This document shows, one piece after another, positions 1-8,395 of a DNA stretch of 64,000 bases. Position 1 is the stretch's first letter. Every line of letters begins with the position of its first letter. This DNA is from Lachnospiraceae bacterium (GTDB lineage Bacteria; Bacillota; Clostridia; Lachnospirales; Lachnospiraceae): NCBI GenBank assembly GCA_030540075.1, contig JAUNWX010000001.1, positions 1-64,000 on the forward strand. The letters are read 5' to 3'. A model generated the notes under the pieces. That model worked only from the letters and a program-made list of their open reading frames with translations. It had not been told where the DNA came from and did no database searches. Position numbers and translations under genes: made by a program.

Positions 1-124
1 CCTCTGCAATCGCCGAGTTTTCTTGATGAAAACTCGACGTTGACAGAGGGTTCCAGGGAGAGATAACACCAAGTGCCGCTAAGGGGACCCGGCTTGATTT
101 CACACGGTCTCTCCGTATGGCCTC
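1..124. other. Nested inverted repeats at window edge (possible structured RNA)
   Basis: Three stems can be seen. CCTCTG (1-6) pairs with CAGAGG (44-49). Inside it CGAGTTTTC pairs with GAAAACTCG around a 5-nt loop. Further on GGAGAGA (about 58-64) pairs with TCTCTCC (about 109-115), enclosing GCCG/CGGC. No U-run follows either side, so it is not a plain terminator. It lies 3' of the flavoenzyme gene at 153 and could be a leader of a minus-strand gene beyond the window edge. I compared it with glycine, SAM, T-box, ykkC and cyclic-dinucleotide consensus features from memory and found no match. Confidence 0.4.
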
Positions 125-152
125 CGTTGCCGCCCCCTCCGGGCACACTGGC

Positions 153-1205
153 TTACAGCTCTCCTGCTACGTCCTGAATGATGTCTTTTACGTGTTCCAT
201 CTTTGTGAGGCGTTCGACGTTGGCGCCGGCGAAGAAGAGGCCGTGCTCTACGTCGCCGAGAACGGCGTCTGTGAGGGCCTGTGTGATGCAGTATTTCGTT
301 TCTGCCGGATTGCATACGGAGATGCAACGGTAGCAGTGGGTCGGGGCAACGCGGCCCTCCTCTTCCATGCGCTGAAGGAGCGGGGTATAGACCGCTCGTC
401 CTGGCATACCGACCGGGCTCTGAATGATACGGAGATCTTCTGCCTTTGCGTTCAGAAGGACATCCTTATAGGCCTGAGAGGCGTCGCATTCATAGCTTCC
501 GATGAAACGGGTGGCGAGCTGCACACCAGCCGCTCCGGCCGCCTGCATTGCCCGAAAATCGTCATGATCCCAGATACCGCCCGCGGCGAACACAGGGATC
601 GGATGGCCTGCAGCTTCTTCAAACGGCTTCAGTGCCGAAATGAGCTCTGGGATGATGTCTTCATTTCTGCGGCATCTGCCTTCCTGCAAATCCGCACGAT
701 CGAAGCCGAGATGTCCGCCGGCTTTGTATCCTTCCATCACGACGAAATCAGGATAGCGCTTATATTTCCGCTGCCACATACGTATGATGACCGTCGCCGC
801 CTTCGCACTCGAGACGATTGGGGCGATCAGCGCGCTTCCCTCCGGTACAAATTCCGGCAGATTCAGTGGTAGACCCGCACCGCAAATCACGGCGTCGATG
901 CCTGCCTTTACCGCTGCGCGGATCGCATCGCCAAACTGGCGTGTCACGACCATCGCGTTGATGGCGATGAGGCCGTGCCCGCCGGCGATGTCCTTCGCCT
1001 TTCGGATTTCCTTTTCCAGCGCGCGCAGATTCGCCTCCTCCGGATGCTGTCTGAAATCCGGCTCACGGAAGCCGACATCTGCCGTGCTGATGCAGCCCAT
1101 GGCCCCTTCGTGGGCTACTGCGCCCGCGAGTCCGCCCAGCGACACGCCGACGCCCATTCCGCCCTGTAAAAGCGGCACCAACAGTTCCTTCGTTCCCAGT
1201 TTCAT
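153..1205 (-). CDS. NAD(P)H-dependent flavin oxidoreductase, nitronate monooxygenase family
   Basis: 350-residue TIM-barrel flavoenzyme of the nitronate monooxygenase / FabK-like family, which oxidises alkyl nitronates or reduces enoyl groups with FMN. Visible marks are the N-terminal QGGMGVGVS strand-loop, the YKAGGHLG segment, AGGIWD, and AAGAAGVQLATRF, the usual FMN-phosphate-binding end of the barrel. A late cysteine cluster (HCYRCISVCNP) is also present, as in many clostridial members annotated as nitronate monooxygenase. The start is set by CAGGAG 5 nt before the ATG. The gene is monocistronic with its own promoter upstream. Its true substrate (nitronate or enoyl-ACP) cannot be told from sequence alone. 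Confidence 0.85.
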   Translation of the reverse strand: MKLGTKELLVPLLQGGMGVGVSLGGLAGAVAHEGAMGCISTADVGFREPDFRQHPEEANLRALEKEIRKAKDIAGGHGLIAINAMVVTRQFGDAIRAAVKAGIDAVICGAGLPLNLPEFVPEGSALIAPIVSSAKAATVIIRMWQRKYKRYPDFVVMEGYKAGGHLGFDRADLQEGRCRRNEDIIPELISALKPFEEAAGHPIPVFAAGGIWDHDDFRAMQAAGAAGVQLATRFIGSYECDASQAYKDVLLNAKAEDLRIIQSPVGMPGRAVYTPLLQRMEEEGRVAPTHCYRCISVCNPAETKYCITQALTDAVLGDVEHGLFFAGANVERLTKMEHVKDIIQDVAGEL

Positions 1206-1257
1206 CTCTTCTCCTGTATAAGCTTGAATATTTTACTTAAATTTATTTAACTATATC

Positions 1258-1286
1258 ATCATAATGAAGCTTCCATCGATTGTCAA
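1258..1286 (-). promoter_or_regulatory. Promoter of the flavin oxidoreductase gene
   Basis: On the minus strand TTGACA (1281-1286) and TATGAT (1258-1263) are separated by exactly 17 bp, a near-consensus sigma-A promoter about 50 bp before the start codon. Confidence 0.75.
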
Positions 1287-1375
1287 GACATCGCAGGTGA
1301 TGCGATGCGTTCCGTCAGTCCTCCGCCATTCCTGACCAGGCAGTCCCATCGCTTCTATTTTCTGTCTTTCTACAT

Positions 1376-1405
1376 ACAAAAAGGCAGTGGAGTCTCCTCC
1401 ACTGC
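1376..1405 (-). terminator. Rho-independent terminator after the PqqD-like gene
   Basis: Minus-strand stem GGCAGTGGA/TCCACTGCC with a 6-nt loop is followed by TTTTTG. It closes the OPT-PqqD transcription unit. Confidence 0.85.
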
Positions 1406-1424
1406 CCGTAAAAAATATTCAGTT

Positions 1425-1805
1425 TTATTTCGCATTCGGCTTCAGCCAGAAGATAAAGTCATAGCTTTCGACGATTTCAAAGAACTTCAGCAGGCGCTCA
1501 TAGAGAGGCTCCGCCTTTTCTCCGAAGTGTGCACGAACCGCCTGGGCGATGCCGGCCACGTTCGTTTTCCCATCCAGCTGCTGCCAGATATAGCTCCCCG
1601 TCTCGTCCAGATGGACGTAGGAAATGCGCGGTTTTCGGAAGAACTTCTGCATGATGGTATTCATCGCACCCTTATTTTCGATACTGAGGGTCACGAGTCC
1701 ATCCTCGCCCACCTTCCACTCTTTGATTTTCTGAGAGATCACCGGTACATAAGTGTTATACAGTGCGATGGTCTCGTCTTTACTAAGCTTCGGCTTTTTA
1801 CTCAT
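1425..1805 (-). CDS. PqqD-fold protein (RiPP recognition element-like)
   Basis: 126-residue protein. The C-terminal two thirds match the PqqD winged-helix pattern: VHLDETGSYIWQQLDG, then a helix-rich VAGIAQAVRAHFG and a final FFEIVESYDFI. PqqD-type domains bind leader peptides for radical SAM maturases, but free-standing ones also occur with no peptide cluster. I chose the ATG at 1805 because AAGGA lies 7 nt upstream; the longer reading to 1856 would overlap the transporter gene. It follows the OPT transporter gene by 10 bp, so the two are surely co-transcribed. This suggests a role with peptide substrates, but that is inference. No radical SAM gene is adjacent; the SCIFF maturase is 6.5 kb upstream in a separate unit. 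Confidence 0.75.
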   Translation of the reverse strand: MSKKPKLSKDETIALYNTYVPVISQKIKEWKVGEDGLVTLSIENKGAMNTIMQKFFRKPRISYVHLDETGSYIWQQLDGKTNVAGIAQAVRAHFGEKAEPLYERLLKFFEIVESYDFIFWLKPNAK

Positions 1806-1815
1806 AGAGAAATCC

Positions 1816-3735
1816 TTATGCGTTCTTCCTGCCGCCAAGTGTGAACTTGAACACAAGGAGAATCATCACTGCAAATACAACAGCAGAAGCGAGGTTGCCA
1901 GCGCCTGCGCCGAGGTTCAGCACACCCGCCATGTTGATCTTATCGGATACGCCGATAACAGCAAGGATCGCCAGAACGATGCCGACGAGACCCTCACCGG
2001 CGATCATACCAGAGCAGTAAAGTACGCCACGATTGGTTACTCTGGTCTGCTCCTGCTCGGAAGCATACTTCTTACGATCGAAGTACAGACGAACGAGACC
2101 ACCGATCATGATGCATGCGTTGAGCTGAACCGGAAGATAAACACCGATGGCAAACGGAAGCACCGGGATACCGAGGATCTCAACCACACATGCAAGAACG
2201 ACACCCACAATAACCAGACTCCATGGAAGCTTACCACCCATAACGCCCTCAACGATCATCTTCATGAGGGTCGCCTGCGGTGCACCGAGCTGCTCAGAGC
2301 CGAAGCCCCAGGCTGCATCGAGAAGGTAGAGAACACCACCGATGGCGATCGCCGATACGATGGTACCGATGATCTCACCATACTGCTGCTTGATCGGTGT
2401 CGCACCTACGAGGTAACCGGTCTTCAGGTCCTGCGAGGTATCGCCGGCGATCGCTGCTACGATACAGATGACGGTGCCGATGGCAATCGCTGCCTTCATA
2501 CCTGCTGCACCCTCTGCACCGGTGGCCTTCAGGATGATGGTGGAGAACAGAAGTGTCGCAATCGCCATACCGGATACCGGGTTGTTGGAAGAACCAACGA
2601 TACCAACCATTCGGGATGAAACGGCTGCAAAGAAGAAACCGAAGATAGCGATCAGGGCTGCGCCGCCGATGCCAACCGGAACCTGCGGGAGAACACCGGT
2701 CAGAACGATGAGTACTGCAAGGCAGATCGCAACCACCTTCATGCTGATATTCCGATCGGTACGAAGCTCACTTCCACCCTGGCCACCCGCGAGTGCCTTC
2801 ATGGAATCACGGAAGGTGGTCACGATCATCGGAAGAGACTTGATGAGGGAAATGATACCACCGGTTGCCAGTGCGCCGGCACCGATGTAGCGGATATAGC
2901 TTCCCCAGATGGCGCTCACACCCCCCTGTGCAAACATCTCACCGATCGGTGCTGTGCCAGGATACAGTACGGCGTCTGAACCGAACATAACGATCAGCGG
3001 AATCAGCATCATCCAGGAGATGACGCCACCGCAGAACATATAAGAAGAAATCTTCGGTCCGCAGATATAACCTACAGAGAAGACCGCCGGGTAGATCTGG
3101 GTACCCATCTGGCCCTTGAAGCTGCCGAGACCGGTACTCGGTGTGTTGATCTCACTCGGAACGAGGCCGAGACCATCGATGACGAACTTGAAAGCAGCAG
3201 AAATTCCGAGACCCGCAAATACGACGGAAGCGGAGTCACCGCCCTCCTCGCCAGCGAGCAGTACCTCTGCACAGGCCTGACCCTCCGGATACGGAAGTGT
3301 GCCGTGCTCCTTCACGATCAGCGCGTTACGAAGTGGTACCATGAAGAATACACCGAGAAGACCGCCGATGAGACAGATGATCATGATCTCTACGAGATTT
3401 GGCTTCTCCATGAGACCATCCTTCGCCCACAGGAACATCGCCGGAAGCGTGAAGATCGCGCCGGCAGCCAGTGACTCACCGGCGGAACCTACGGTCTGAA
3501 CGAAGTTGTTCTCAAGAATAGAATCACGATGAAGAATCACACGGATGACACCCATCGAGATAACGGCTGCCGGGATCGAAGCGGATACGGTCATACCAAC
3601 TCGTAATCCCAGGTAAGCATTGGCTGCACCAAAGATCACGGCGAGAATGGCACCCATAATGATCGAGAAAGCGGTCATTTCAGGAACGATCTTCTCCGCC
3701 GGGATAAATGGCTTGAACTGTTCTTTGTTATCCAT
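1816..3735 (-). CDS. OPT family oligopeptide transporter
   Basis: 639-residue polytopic membrane protein of the OPT family, which imports peptides or metal-chelate conjugates, driven by ion gradients. It has about 14 to 16 hydrophobic segments beginning with TAFSIIMGAILAVIFGAANAY, an internal GLRVGMTVSASIPAAVISM stretch typical of bacterial OPT proteins, and a long central hydrophilic loop. Length agrees with the prokaryotic OPT group (about 630-650). The start is supported by AGGGGG 9 nt upstream. It is the first gene of a two-gene unit with the PqqD-like protein. Substrate is unknown. Confidence 0.92.
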   Translation of the reverse strand: MDNKEQFKPFIPAEKIVPEMTAFSIIMGAILAVIFGAANAYLGLRVGMTVSASIPAAVISMGVIRVILHRDSILENNFVQTVGSAGESLAAGAIFTLPAMFLWAKDGLMEKPNLVEIMIICLIGGLLGVFFMVPLRNALIVKEHGTLPYPEGQACAEVLLAGEEGGDSASVVFAGLGISAAFKFVIDGLGLVPSEINTPSTGLGSFKGQMGTQIYPAVFSVGYICGPKISSYMFCGGVISWMMLIPLIVMFGSDAVLYPGTAPIGEMFAQGGVSAIWGSYIRYIGAGALATGGIISLIKSLPMIVTTFRDSMKALAGGQGGSELRTDRNISMKVVAICLAVLIVLTGVLPQVPVGIGGAALIAIFGFFFAAVSSRMVGIVGSSNNPVSGMAIATLLFSTIILKATGAEGAAGMKAAIAIGTVICIVAAIAGDTSQDLKTGYLVGATPIKQQYGEIIGTIVSAIAIGGVLYLLDAAWGFGSEQLGAPQATLMKMIVEGVMGGKLPWSLVIVGVVLACVVEILGIPVLPFAIGVYLPVQLNACIMIGGLVRLYFDRKKYASEQEQTRVTNRGVLYCSGMIAGEGLVGIVLAILAVIGVSDKINMAGVLNLGAGAGNLASAVVFAVMILLVFKFTLGGRKNA

Positions 3736-3768
3736 TTGATAACCCCCTAATAAAAAATATCACGCACA

Positions 3769-3796
3769 ATTATAGCACATATAACTGTTATTACAA
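3769..3796 (-). promoter_or_regulatory. Promoter of the OPT transporter unit
   Basis: TTGTAA (3791-3796), 16 bp, then TATAAT (3769-3774) with an extended TGC before the -10 box, all on the minus strand in the 66-bp gap behind tex. Confidence 0.65.
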
Positions 3797-3801
3797 TCGA
3801 T

Positions 3802-5979
3802 TTAATGATGCTGATCTACGCCCTTCATCGTGAGGGAAATCTTTTTCCGTGTCTTGTCCACCGACAGTACCCGGACACGGACGATGTCGCCGCCCTTTAC
3901 CACATCGAGCGGATGCTTCACAAATCGGTCGGCGAGCTGTGAGATATGCACGAGTCCATCCTGATGTACACCGATGTCAACGAATGCGCCGAAATCCACG
4001 ATATTCCGGACCGTACCCTGGAGCTCCATCTCCGGCTTCAGATCATCGAAATCGAGCACATCCGAGCGAAGCACCGGTGCCGGTACATCCTCCCGAGGGT
4101 CACGTCCCGGCCGGATCAGCTCCTGCACGATATCCTCGAGCGTATAGACACCAACCTGCAGCTGCTCTGCCAGTGCCGGAATCGAGCTCTTCGCAGACTG
4201 CAGCTTCGCCGCCAGCTGCGCATTCTTCCCACTCTGAAGATCCTCCTCCGTATATCCCATCGATGTGAGAAGTGCCTTCGCAACAGCATAGCTTTCCGGA
4301 TGCACCGCTGTGTTATCCAGCGCTTCCTTTCCATTCCGTATCCGCAGGAAGCCGGCACACTGCTCGTATGCCTTCGGGCCGAGCTTCGCCACCTTCAGGA
4401 GCTCCTTACGAGAGCGAAAGGCGCCCTTCTCCTCGCGGTAGGCGACGATGTTTCGTGCGATGGTCTTATTGATGCCCGACACATACGACAGGAGCGCGAA
4501 GCTTGCGGTGTTTACATCGACGCCGACGCTGTTGACGCTGTCCTCGACGACACTCGACAGCTGCTCACTCAGCTTCGTCTGGTTCATATCATGCTGATAC
4601 TGTCCGACACCGATCGACTTCGGATCGATCTTAACAAGTTCTGCCAGCGGATCCTGCAGCCGTCGCGCCATCGAGGTCGCCGAGCGCTGTCCTACATCGA
4701 AATTCGGGAACTCCTCTGTCGCAAGTGCGGACGCAGAATAGACAGACGCACCCGCCTCGTTCACGATCACATACTGCACTGGCAGATGATCCTTCTTTAT
4801 ATAATCTGCGATGATCTGCTCCGATTCACGGGAGGCTGTACCATTGCCGAGTGAAATCACATCCACATGATACTTTCGGATCAGGGCTTCGATGGTCCGC
4901 ATCGCCTCCTCCACGCGGTTCTGCGGTGCCGTCGGAAAAACCACCGTCGTATCCAGCACCTTTCCGGTCGGATCCACTACCGCGATCTTACAGCCGGTGC
5001 GGAAGGCCGGGTCCCAGCCCAGTACGGTCTTTCCGCTCAGCGGGGCCTGCATCAGCAGCTGCCGCAGGTTTTCACGGAAGACCTGAATCGCTCCATCCTC
5101 TGCCCGATCCGTCAGGTCATTCCGAATCTCCGTCTCGATCGACGGCCCGATCAGCCGCTTATAGGCATCGGCACAGGCCTCGCGAATATAGGACGCACTC
5201 GATGGATGCTGTTCTGCGCCCATCTTCTGCGCCATAAAGTGAAGAATCTCCGCCTCCGGCACCTCCAGCCGGATGCTGAGGATCTTCTCCTTTTCACCAC
5301 GATTCAGTGCCAGCACACGGTGACCTGGAATCTTACGAATCGGCTCTGAATATGCATAGTAGTTATCATATACGCTGTGTTCTGCAGCCTGCTGCTTCGT
5401 CCGGGCAGCGGATACGATGCAGCCCTCCTCCACACTCTTCCGGCGGATCCAGGCACGCAGCGCTGCACTATCCGACATCGTCTCAGCGATGATATCCTCT
5501 GCGCCCTGGATCGCCGCCTTCACATCCGGTACTTCACGCTCCGTATCGACATACTTCTCCGCCTCCACCGGAACCGCCGGCTTCCCCTGCCCCGAGAGAA
5601 TGTAAAGCGCCAGCGGTTCCAGGCCACGCTCACGGGCGATCATCGCACGGGTGCGACGCTTCGGCTTATATGGACGATAGATGTCCTCAAGCTTCACCGC
5701 CGTCTCCGCTTCCTCGATTTCCTTCCGCAGGGCAGCCGTCAGCTTTCCCTGCTCCTCGATCGAGGCAAGAATCGTCTCCTTCCGCTCCTCCAGATTCCGA
5801 AGATACCGCAGGCGCTCATCGAAGGCACGCAGTACATCATCGTGCATCGCACCGGTCGCCTCCTTACGGTAACGTGCGATAAACGGAATCGTATTTCCCT
5901 CATCGATCAGCCGGATCACCGCCTCGGTCTGCCAGCTCTTCAGTCCGAGCTCCTGCGTGATTTTTTCAACGATATTCAT
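3802..5979 (-). CDS. tex: Tex family RNA-binding transcription accessory protein
   Basis: 725-residue Tex protein, a conserved nucleic-acid-binding factor linked to transcription and, in Gram-positives, to RNA turnover. Domains in order: N-terminal helical region (1 to about 190; the opening LKSWQTEAVIRLIDEGNTIP is diagnostic), YqgF/RNase H-like domain starting near residue 320 (LGWDPAFRTGCKIAVVD), helix-hairpin-helix region (about 490-560, VSGINKTIARNIV) and a C-terminal S1 domain (VRNIVDFGAFVDIGVHQDGLVHIS, about 650-720). Length is normal. GAGAGG precedes the ATG by 8 nt. It appears to be transcribed alone. Confidence 0.95.
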   Translation of the reverse strand: MNIVEKITQELGLKSWQTEAVIRLIDEGNTIPFIARYRKEATGAMHDDVLRAFDERLRYLRNLEERKETILASIEEQGKLTAALRKEIEEAETAVKLEDIYRPYKPKRRTRAMIARERGLEPLALYILSGQGKPAVPVEAEKYVDTEREVPDVKAAIQGAEDIIAETMSDSAALRAWIRRKSVEEGCIVSAARTKQQAAEHSVYDNYYAYSEPIRKIPGHRVLALNRGEKEKILSIRLEVPEAEILHFMAQKMGAEQHPSSASYIREACADAYKRLIGPSIETEIRNDLTDRAEDGAIQVFRENLRQLLMQAPLSGKTVLGWDPAFRTGCKIAVVDPTGKVLDTTVVFPTAPQNRVEEAMRTIEALIRKYHVDVISLGNGTASRESEQIIADYIKKDHLPVQYVIVNEAGASVYSASALATEEFPNFDVGQRSATSMARRLQDPLAELVKIDPKSIGVGQYQHDMNQTKLSEQLSSVVEDSVNSVGVDVNTASFALLSYVSGINKTIARNIVAYREEKGAFRSRKELLKVAKLGPKAYEQCAGFLRIRNGKEALDNTAVHPESYAVAKALLTSMGYTEEDLQSGKNAQLAAKLQSAKSSIPALAEQLQVGVYTLEDIVQELIRPGRDPREDVPAPVLRSDVLDFDDLKPEMELQGTVRNIVDFGAFVDIGVHQDGLVHISQLADRFVKHPLDVVKGGDIVRVRVLSVDKTRKKISLTMKGVDQHH

Positions 5980-6096
5980 ATATGAAACCTCTCATAAATC
6001 TACGAAGACAGCGGTCGATCATTTCAGCTTCATCGTCCGCCGTCCGGACCCTGCCCTCGTTTTTTCTGTTATAATGATGTCTTTTCCGACCCGGAC

Positions 6097-6127
6097 ATTA
6101 TAACATAATTTGCACCTCTGCCTGAAC
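6097..6127 (-). promoter_or_regulatory. Probable tex promoter
   Basis: A minus-strand TATAAT (6097-6102) is preceded by TGT, an extended -10 box. The -35 region (TTCAGG, 18 bp away) is poor. It lies about 120 bp before the tex start, which leaves a rather long leader with no obvious structure. Confidence 0.45.
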
Positions 6128-6193
6128 CATCTTCTCCAGATGACCACGTCGCGGATATAACCCCGGCCTCAGTATCCTGCAGTTTCTTCACCC

Positions 6194-6244
6194 CTCAAAA
6201 AAAGAAAGCGCCCATCACTGCACTTTTTCATGCAGCGATAGGCG
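6194..6244 (-). terminator. Terminator after the small membrane protein gene
   Basis: Minus-strand stem GCCTATCGCTGCA / TGCAGTGATGGGC with an AAAAA-rich loop, then CTTTCTTTTTTT. The stretch 5980-6314 otherwise holds only the tex promoter region and this terminator. Confidence 0.85.
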
Positions 6245-6314
6245 TGTATATATCATAGGATGCAGTTCCAGCAGGCTTTTCTGTCAAAACCTGTCAATGT
6301 CTTCTCAGATCTTC

Positions 6315-6548
6315 TCAGACGGTATCCGCCAGCCGGGACTCCACGATCCGTCCCATGCGTCTGTAAAACGCTGCGCGATGACGCTGACGCGCACGCTCCC
6401 GGTCGATCTCGTACAGCAAATACACGCTGCCTGCGCTCAGGACATAACCGATCCAACGCACCTGATGGAACTCACACAGGGAGGCCATCACACCCATCCC
6501 TAAAATAATCATCGCTACCAGCTCGAAAGTTTTCAGATTAATTCTCAT
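6315..6548 (-). CDS. Small single-pass or two-pass membrane protein, unknown
   Basis: 77 residues, not recognised as a family. Residues about 8-24 (LVAMIILGMGVMASLCE) and 30-46 (WIGYVLSAGSVYLLYEI) are hydrophobic, and the tail is very basic (RERARQRHRAAFYRRMGR), predicting a two-helix protein with a positively charged cytosolic end. The ATG at 6548 is chosen because AAGGAGG sits 9 nt before it; the upstream ATGs at 6566-6569 contain that ribosome binding site. It has its own near-consensus promoter and its own terminator, which strongly supports a real gene despite the size. Confidence 0.65.
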   Translation of the reverse strand: MRINLKTFELVAMIILGMGVMASLCEFHQVRWIGYVLSAGSVYLLYEIDRERARQRHRAAFYRRMGRIVESRLADTV

Positions 6549-6577
6549 GTGCTCTGCCTCCTTCATCAACTGTCCAC

Positions 6578-6606
6578 ATCATAACACGGTACATCTGTTT
6601 TGTAAA
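6578..6606 (-). promoter_or_regulatory. Promoter of the small membrane protein gene
   Basis: TTTACA (6601-6606), 17 bp, TATGAT (6578-6583) on the minus strand. Just upstream TTTGCAAA and TTTACAAA form a loose inverted repeat that could be an operator. Confidence 0.7.
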
Positions 6607-6654
6607 CAGTCGTTTGCAAATATTTGTTCTGAAAATGTATGTTTGCTTTGCAGA

Positions 6655-6704
6655 TACAAAAATAGCACGCAGGATACGCAAAAAAATGCACATCCTGCGT
6701 GCCG
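6655..6704 (-). terminator. Terminator of the SCIFF-decarboxylase operon
   Basis: Minus-strand stem GCACGCAGGAT / ATCCTGCGTGC, a loop rich in T, then TATTTTTG. It ends the SCIFF-maturase-decarboxylase unit. The remaining bases up to 6802 show no further feature. Confidence 0.85.
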
Positions 6705-6802
6705 AGGCTTTCTTTCCCTGTTTTCTCACAAGGGATCGTAACTTTTTCTGTTTTTCAGACGTTTTTCCGAGCGTTCCGATGTACGTTTCATATTCGCAGG
6801 TT

Positions 6803-8395
6803 TCAGATCTGCGTGAGACAGGCGACCGTTCCCTCCACATCCTCCGAACGAGAGTAGCGAAGTTCATCATATCGCTTCTCTGCCTGCTGCAGGTAGCGGA
6901 CCATCGCCCCGGTGATGCGTTCCCCCGGCACCAGAATCGGAATCCCCGGTGGGTAACTGTACACATACTCTCCGGAAACACGCCCCTTGAGCGCCGCAAA
7001 CGGAACCATCTCCACCGGAGCTTCTACTGCTGCACACGGCGTCTCAACCATCTCCTCCGGTGCCGCCTCCCGCAGGCTCGGGCTGTCCACCGTCGTCCGG
7101 CGTGCTGATGCACCGCCATTTCGCACTTCCGGCATCGGATCACTCATACATTTTCTCCGTACGGCTTCCCTCAAGGCGGACATATCCACATCCGTCCACG
7201 TGCCATCCACCCCAGTGCGTACCGAATCTGCATTTTCATCCACATTCTCATCCAGTACGTGGTCGATCATCCGCAGCGCCTCTGCGAAACGCGGAAGCTC
7301 CGCAAAATCGTCGCCCGGCCCGGTCATCGCGAGCGCATAGCCCGGCTGCGCCATCTCCAGCTCATAGTGAAAGTACATCCGCAGGAGATCCATCATCGCA
7401 TAGCCGCTGAGCCGCGTCGCGCTGCAGTCGATCACGAGCTTACTCGGATCAAATGCATAAAACGCATGTGCATTCACCGCATCTTCACCATGGCAGAGCA
7501 CGCGCAGGTGTCGAAGCGACCGGATCGTTTCATCGAAGGCCCGAAGTGCTGCTGCCCAGTCCATAAAGCACTGCCGTCCCTCCTGCTCTATCCATTCGGT
7601 ACAGCCCGCCAGCGACAGCATCAGCGGATACGATGGCGAAGAGCTTTCAAAGATCGACAGCTTTTCCTCGATGACACTTTCCGATACCCGCTCTCCACGC
7701 AGGTGAAGATACGCCGTCTGCGTCAAGCCCAGCAGGGTTTTGTGTGCCGACTGCACACTGATGTCCGCGCCCTGGCGGGTCGCACTGTCCGGGAAGCCCG
7801 CCTCCGGCACGAGGCCGAGATGTGCGCCATGTGCTTCATCTACCATCAACGGGATCCCATGCTGATGACAGAGATCCGCGATGCGCCGGATATCCGAAAC
7901 CACGCCCTCATAGCTCGGACTCGTCAGTACCACCGCGCGGCTCTCCGGATACTCGTCGAGCAGTGCTTCCACCGCCTCCGGCCGGATGCTGTCGAAAATG
8001 CCGGTTGCCGGATCCATGGATGGCCAGAGCCAGTGTGGATGCGCATGGCGAAGCTCGATCGCATGGAACACCGAACGATGGCAGTTTCGCGCGACGATCA
8101 GTTCTCCATCATAGGGCACGATAGCAGAAACACCTGCGAGATTCCCGCAGGTGCTTCCATTGACCAGATACCAGCTTCGGTCCGCGCCATGCAGTGCACT
8201 CGTTCGCGCCATGGCATCCTTCAGGATCCCCGACGCATGATGGAGGTCATCCGTCCCGGAGACCTCCGTCAGATCATACCGCAGAACACACTCCGGTACG
8301 ACCGCCACGCGGCGCTTATGCCCCGGCATATGCATCGGATAATACTGCTGATTCAGATACTGATCCAGCTGATCTTTCAGATTATGCTTCTTCAT
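6803..8395 (-). CDS. Orn/Lys/Arg decarboxylase family PLP enzyme
   Basis: 530-residue fold-type I PLP enzyme of the Orn/Lys/Arg decarboxylase major-domain family, similar in layout to short Gram-positive arginine/lysine decarboxylases (SpeA/YaaO-like). Motifs: HMPGHKR near residue 22, NGSTCGN near 80 (phosphate site), MVDEAHGAHLG near 184-194 (Asp186 to the PLP nitrogen), and SAHKT with the Schiff-base lysine at 219. Between the core and the C-terminal domain there is a hydrophilic insert of about 80 residues (about 390-470), unlike the compact relatives I know. The start overlaps the end of the radical SAM gene by 14 bp and has only a weak ribosome binding site, so translational coupling is likely. 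The amino acid substrate cannot be assigned. Confidence 0.88.
   Translation of the reverse strand: MKKHNLKDQLDQYLNQQYYPMHMPGHKRRVAVVPECVLRYDLTEVSGTDDLHHASGILKDAMARTSALHGADRSWYLVNGSTCGNLAGVSAIVPYDGELIVARNCHRSVFHAIELRHAHPHWLWPSMDPATGIFDSIRPEAVEALLDEYPESRAVVLTSPSYEGVVSDIRRIADLCHQHGIPLMVDEAHGAHLGLVPEAGFPDSATRQGADISVQSAHKTLLGLTQTAYLHLRGERVSESVIEEKLSIFESSSPSYPLMLSLAGCTEWIEQEGRQCFMDWAAALRAFDETIRSLRHLRVLCHGEDAVNAHAFYAFDPSKLVIDCSATRLSGYAMMDLLRMYFHYELEMAQPGYALAMTGPGDDFAELPRFAEALRMIDHVLDENVDENADSVRTGVDGTWTDVDMSALREAVRRKCMSDPMPEVRNGGASARRTTVDSPSLREAAPEEMVETPCAAVEAPVEMVPFAALKGRVSGEYVYSYPPGIPILVPGERITGAMVRYLQQAEKRYDELRYSRSEDVEGTVACLTQI

Noticed and set aside
1-124. Glycine or ykkC riboswitch at the left edge
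   Set aside because: GGAGAGA and AAGGGG look suggestive, but the conserved CCGAAGG core and the downstream ACTCTCAGG, and the ykkC core, are all missing.
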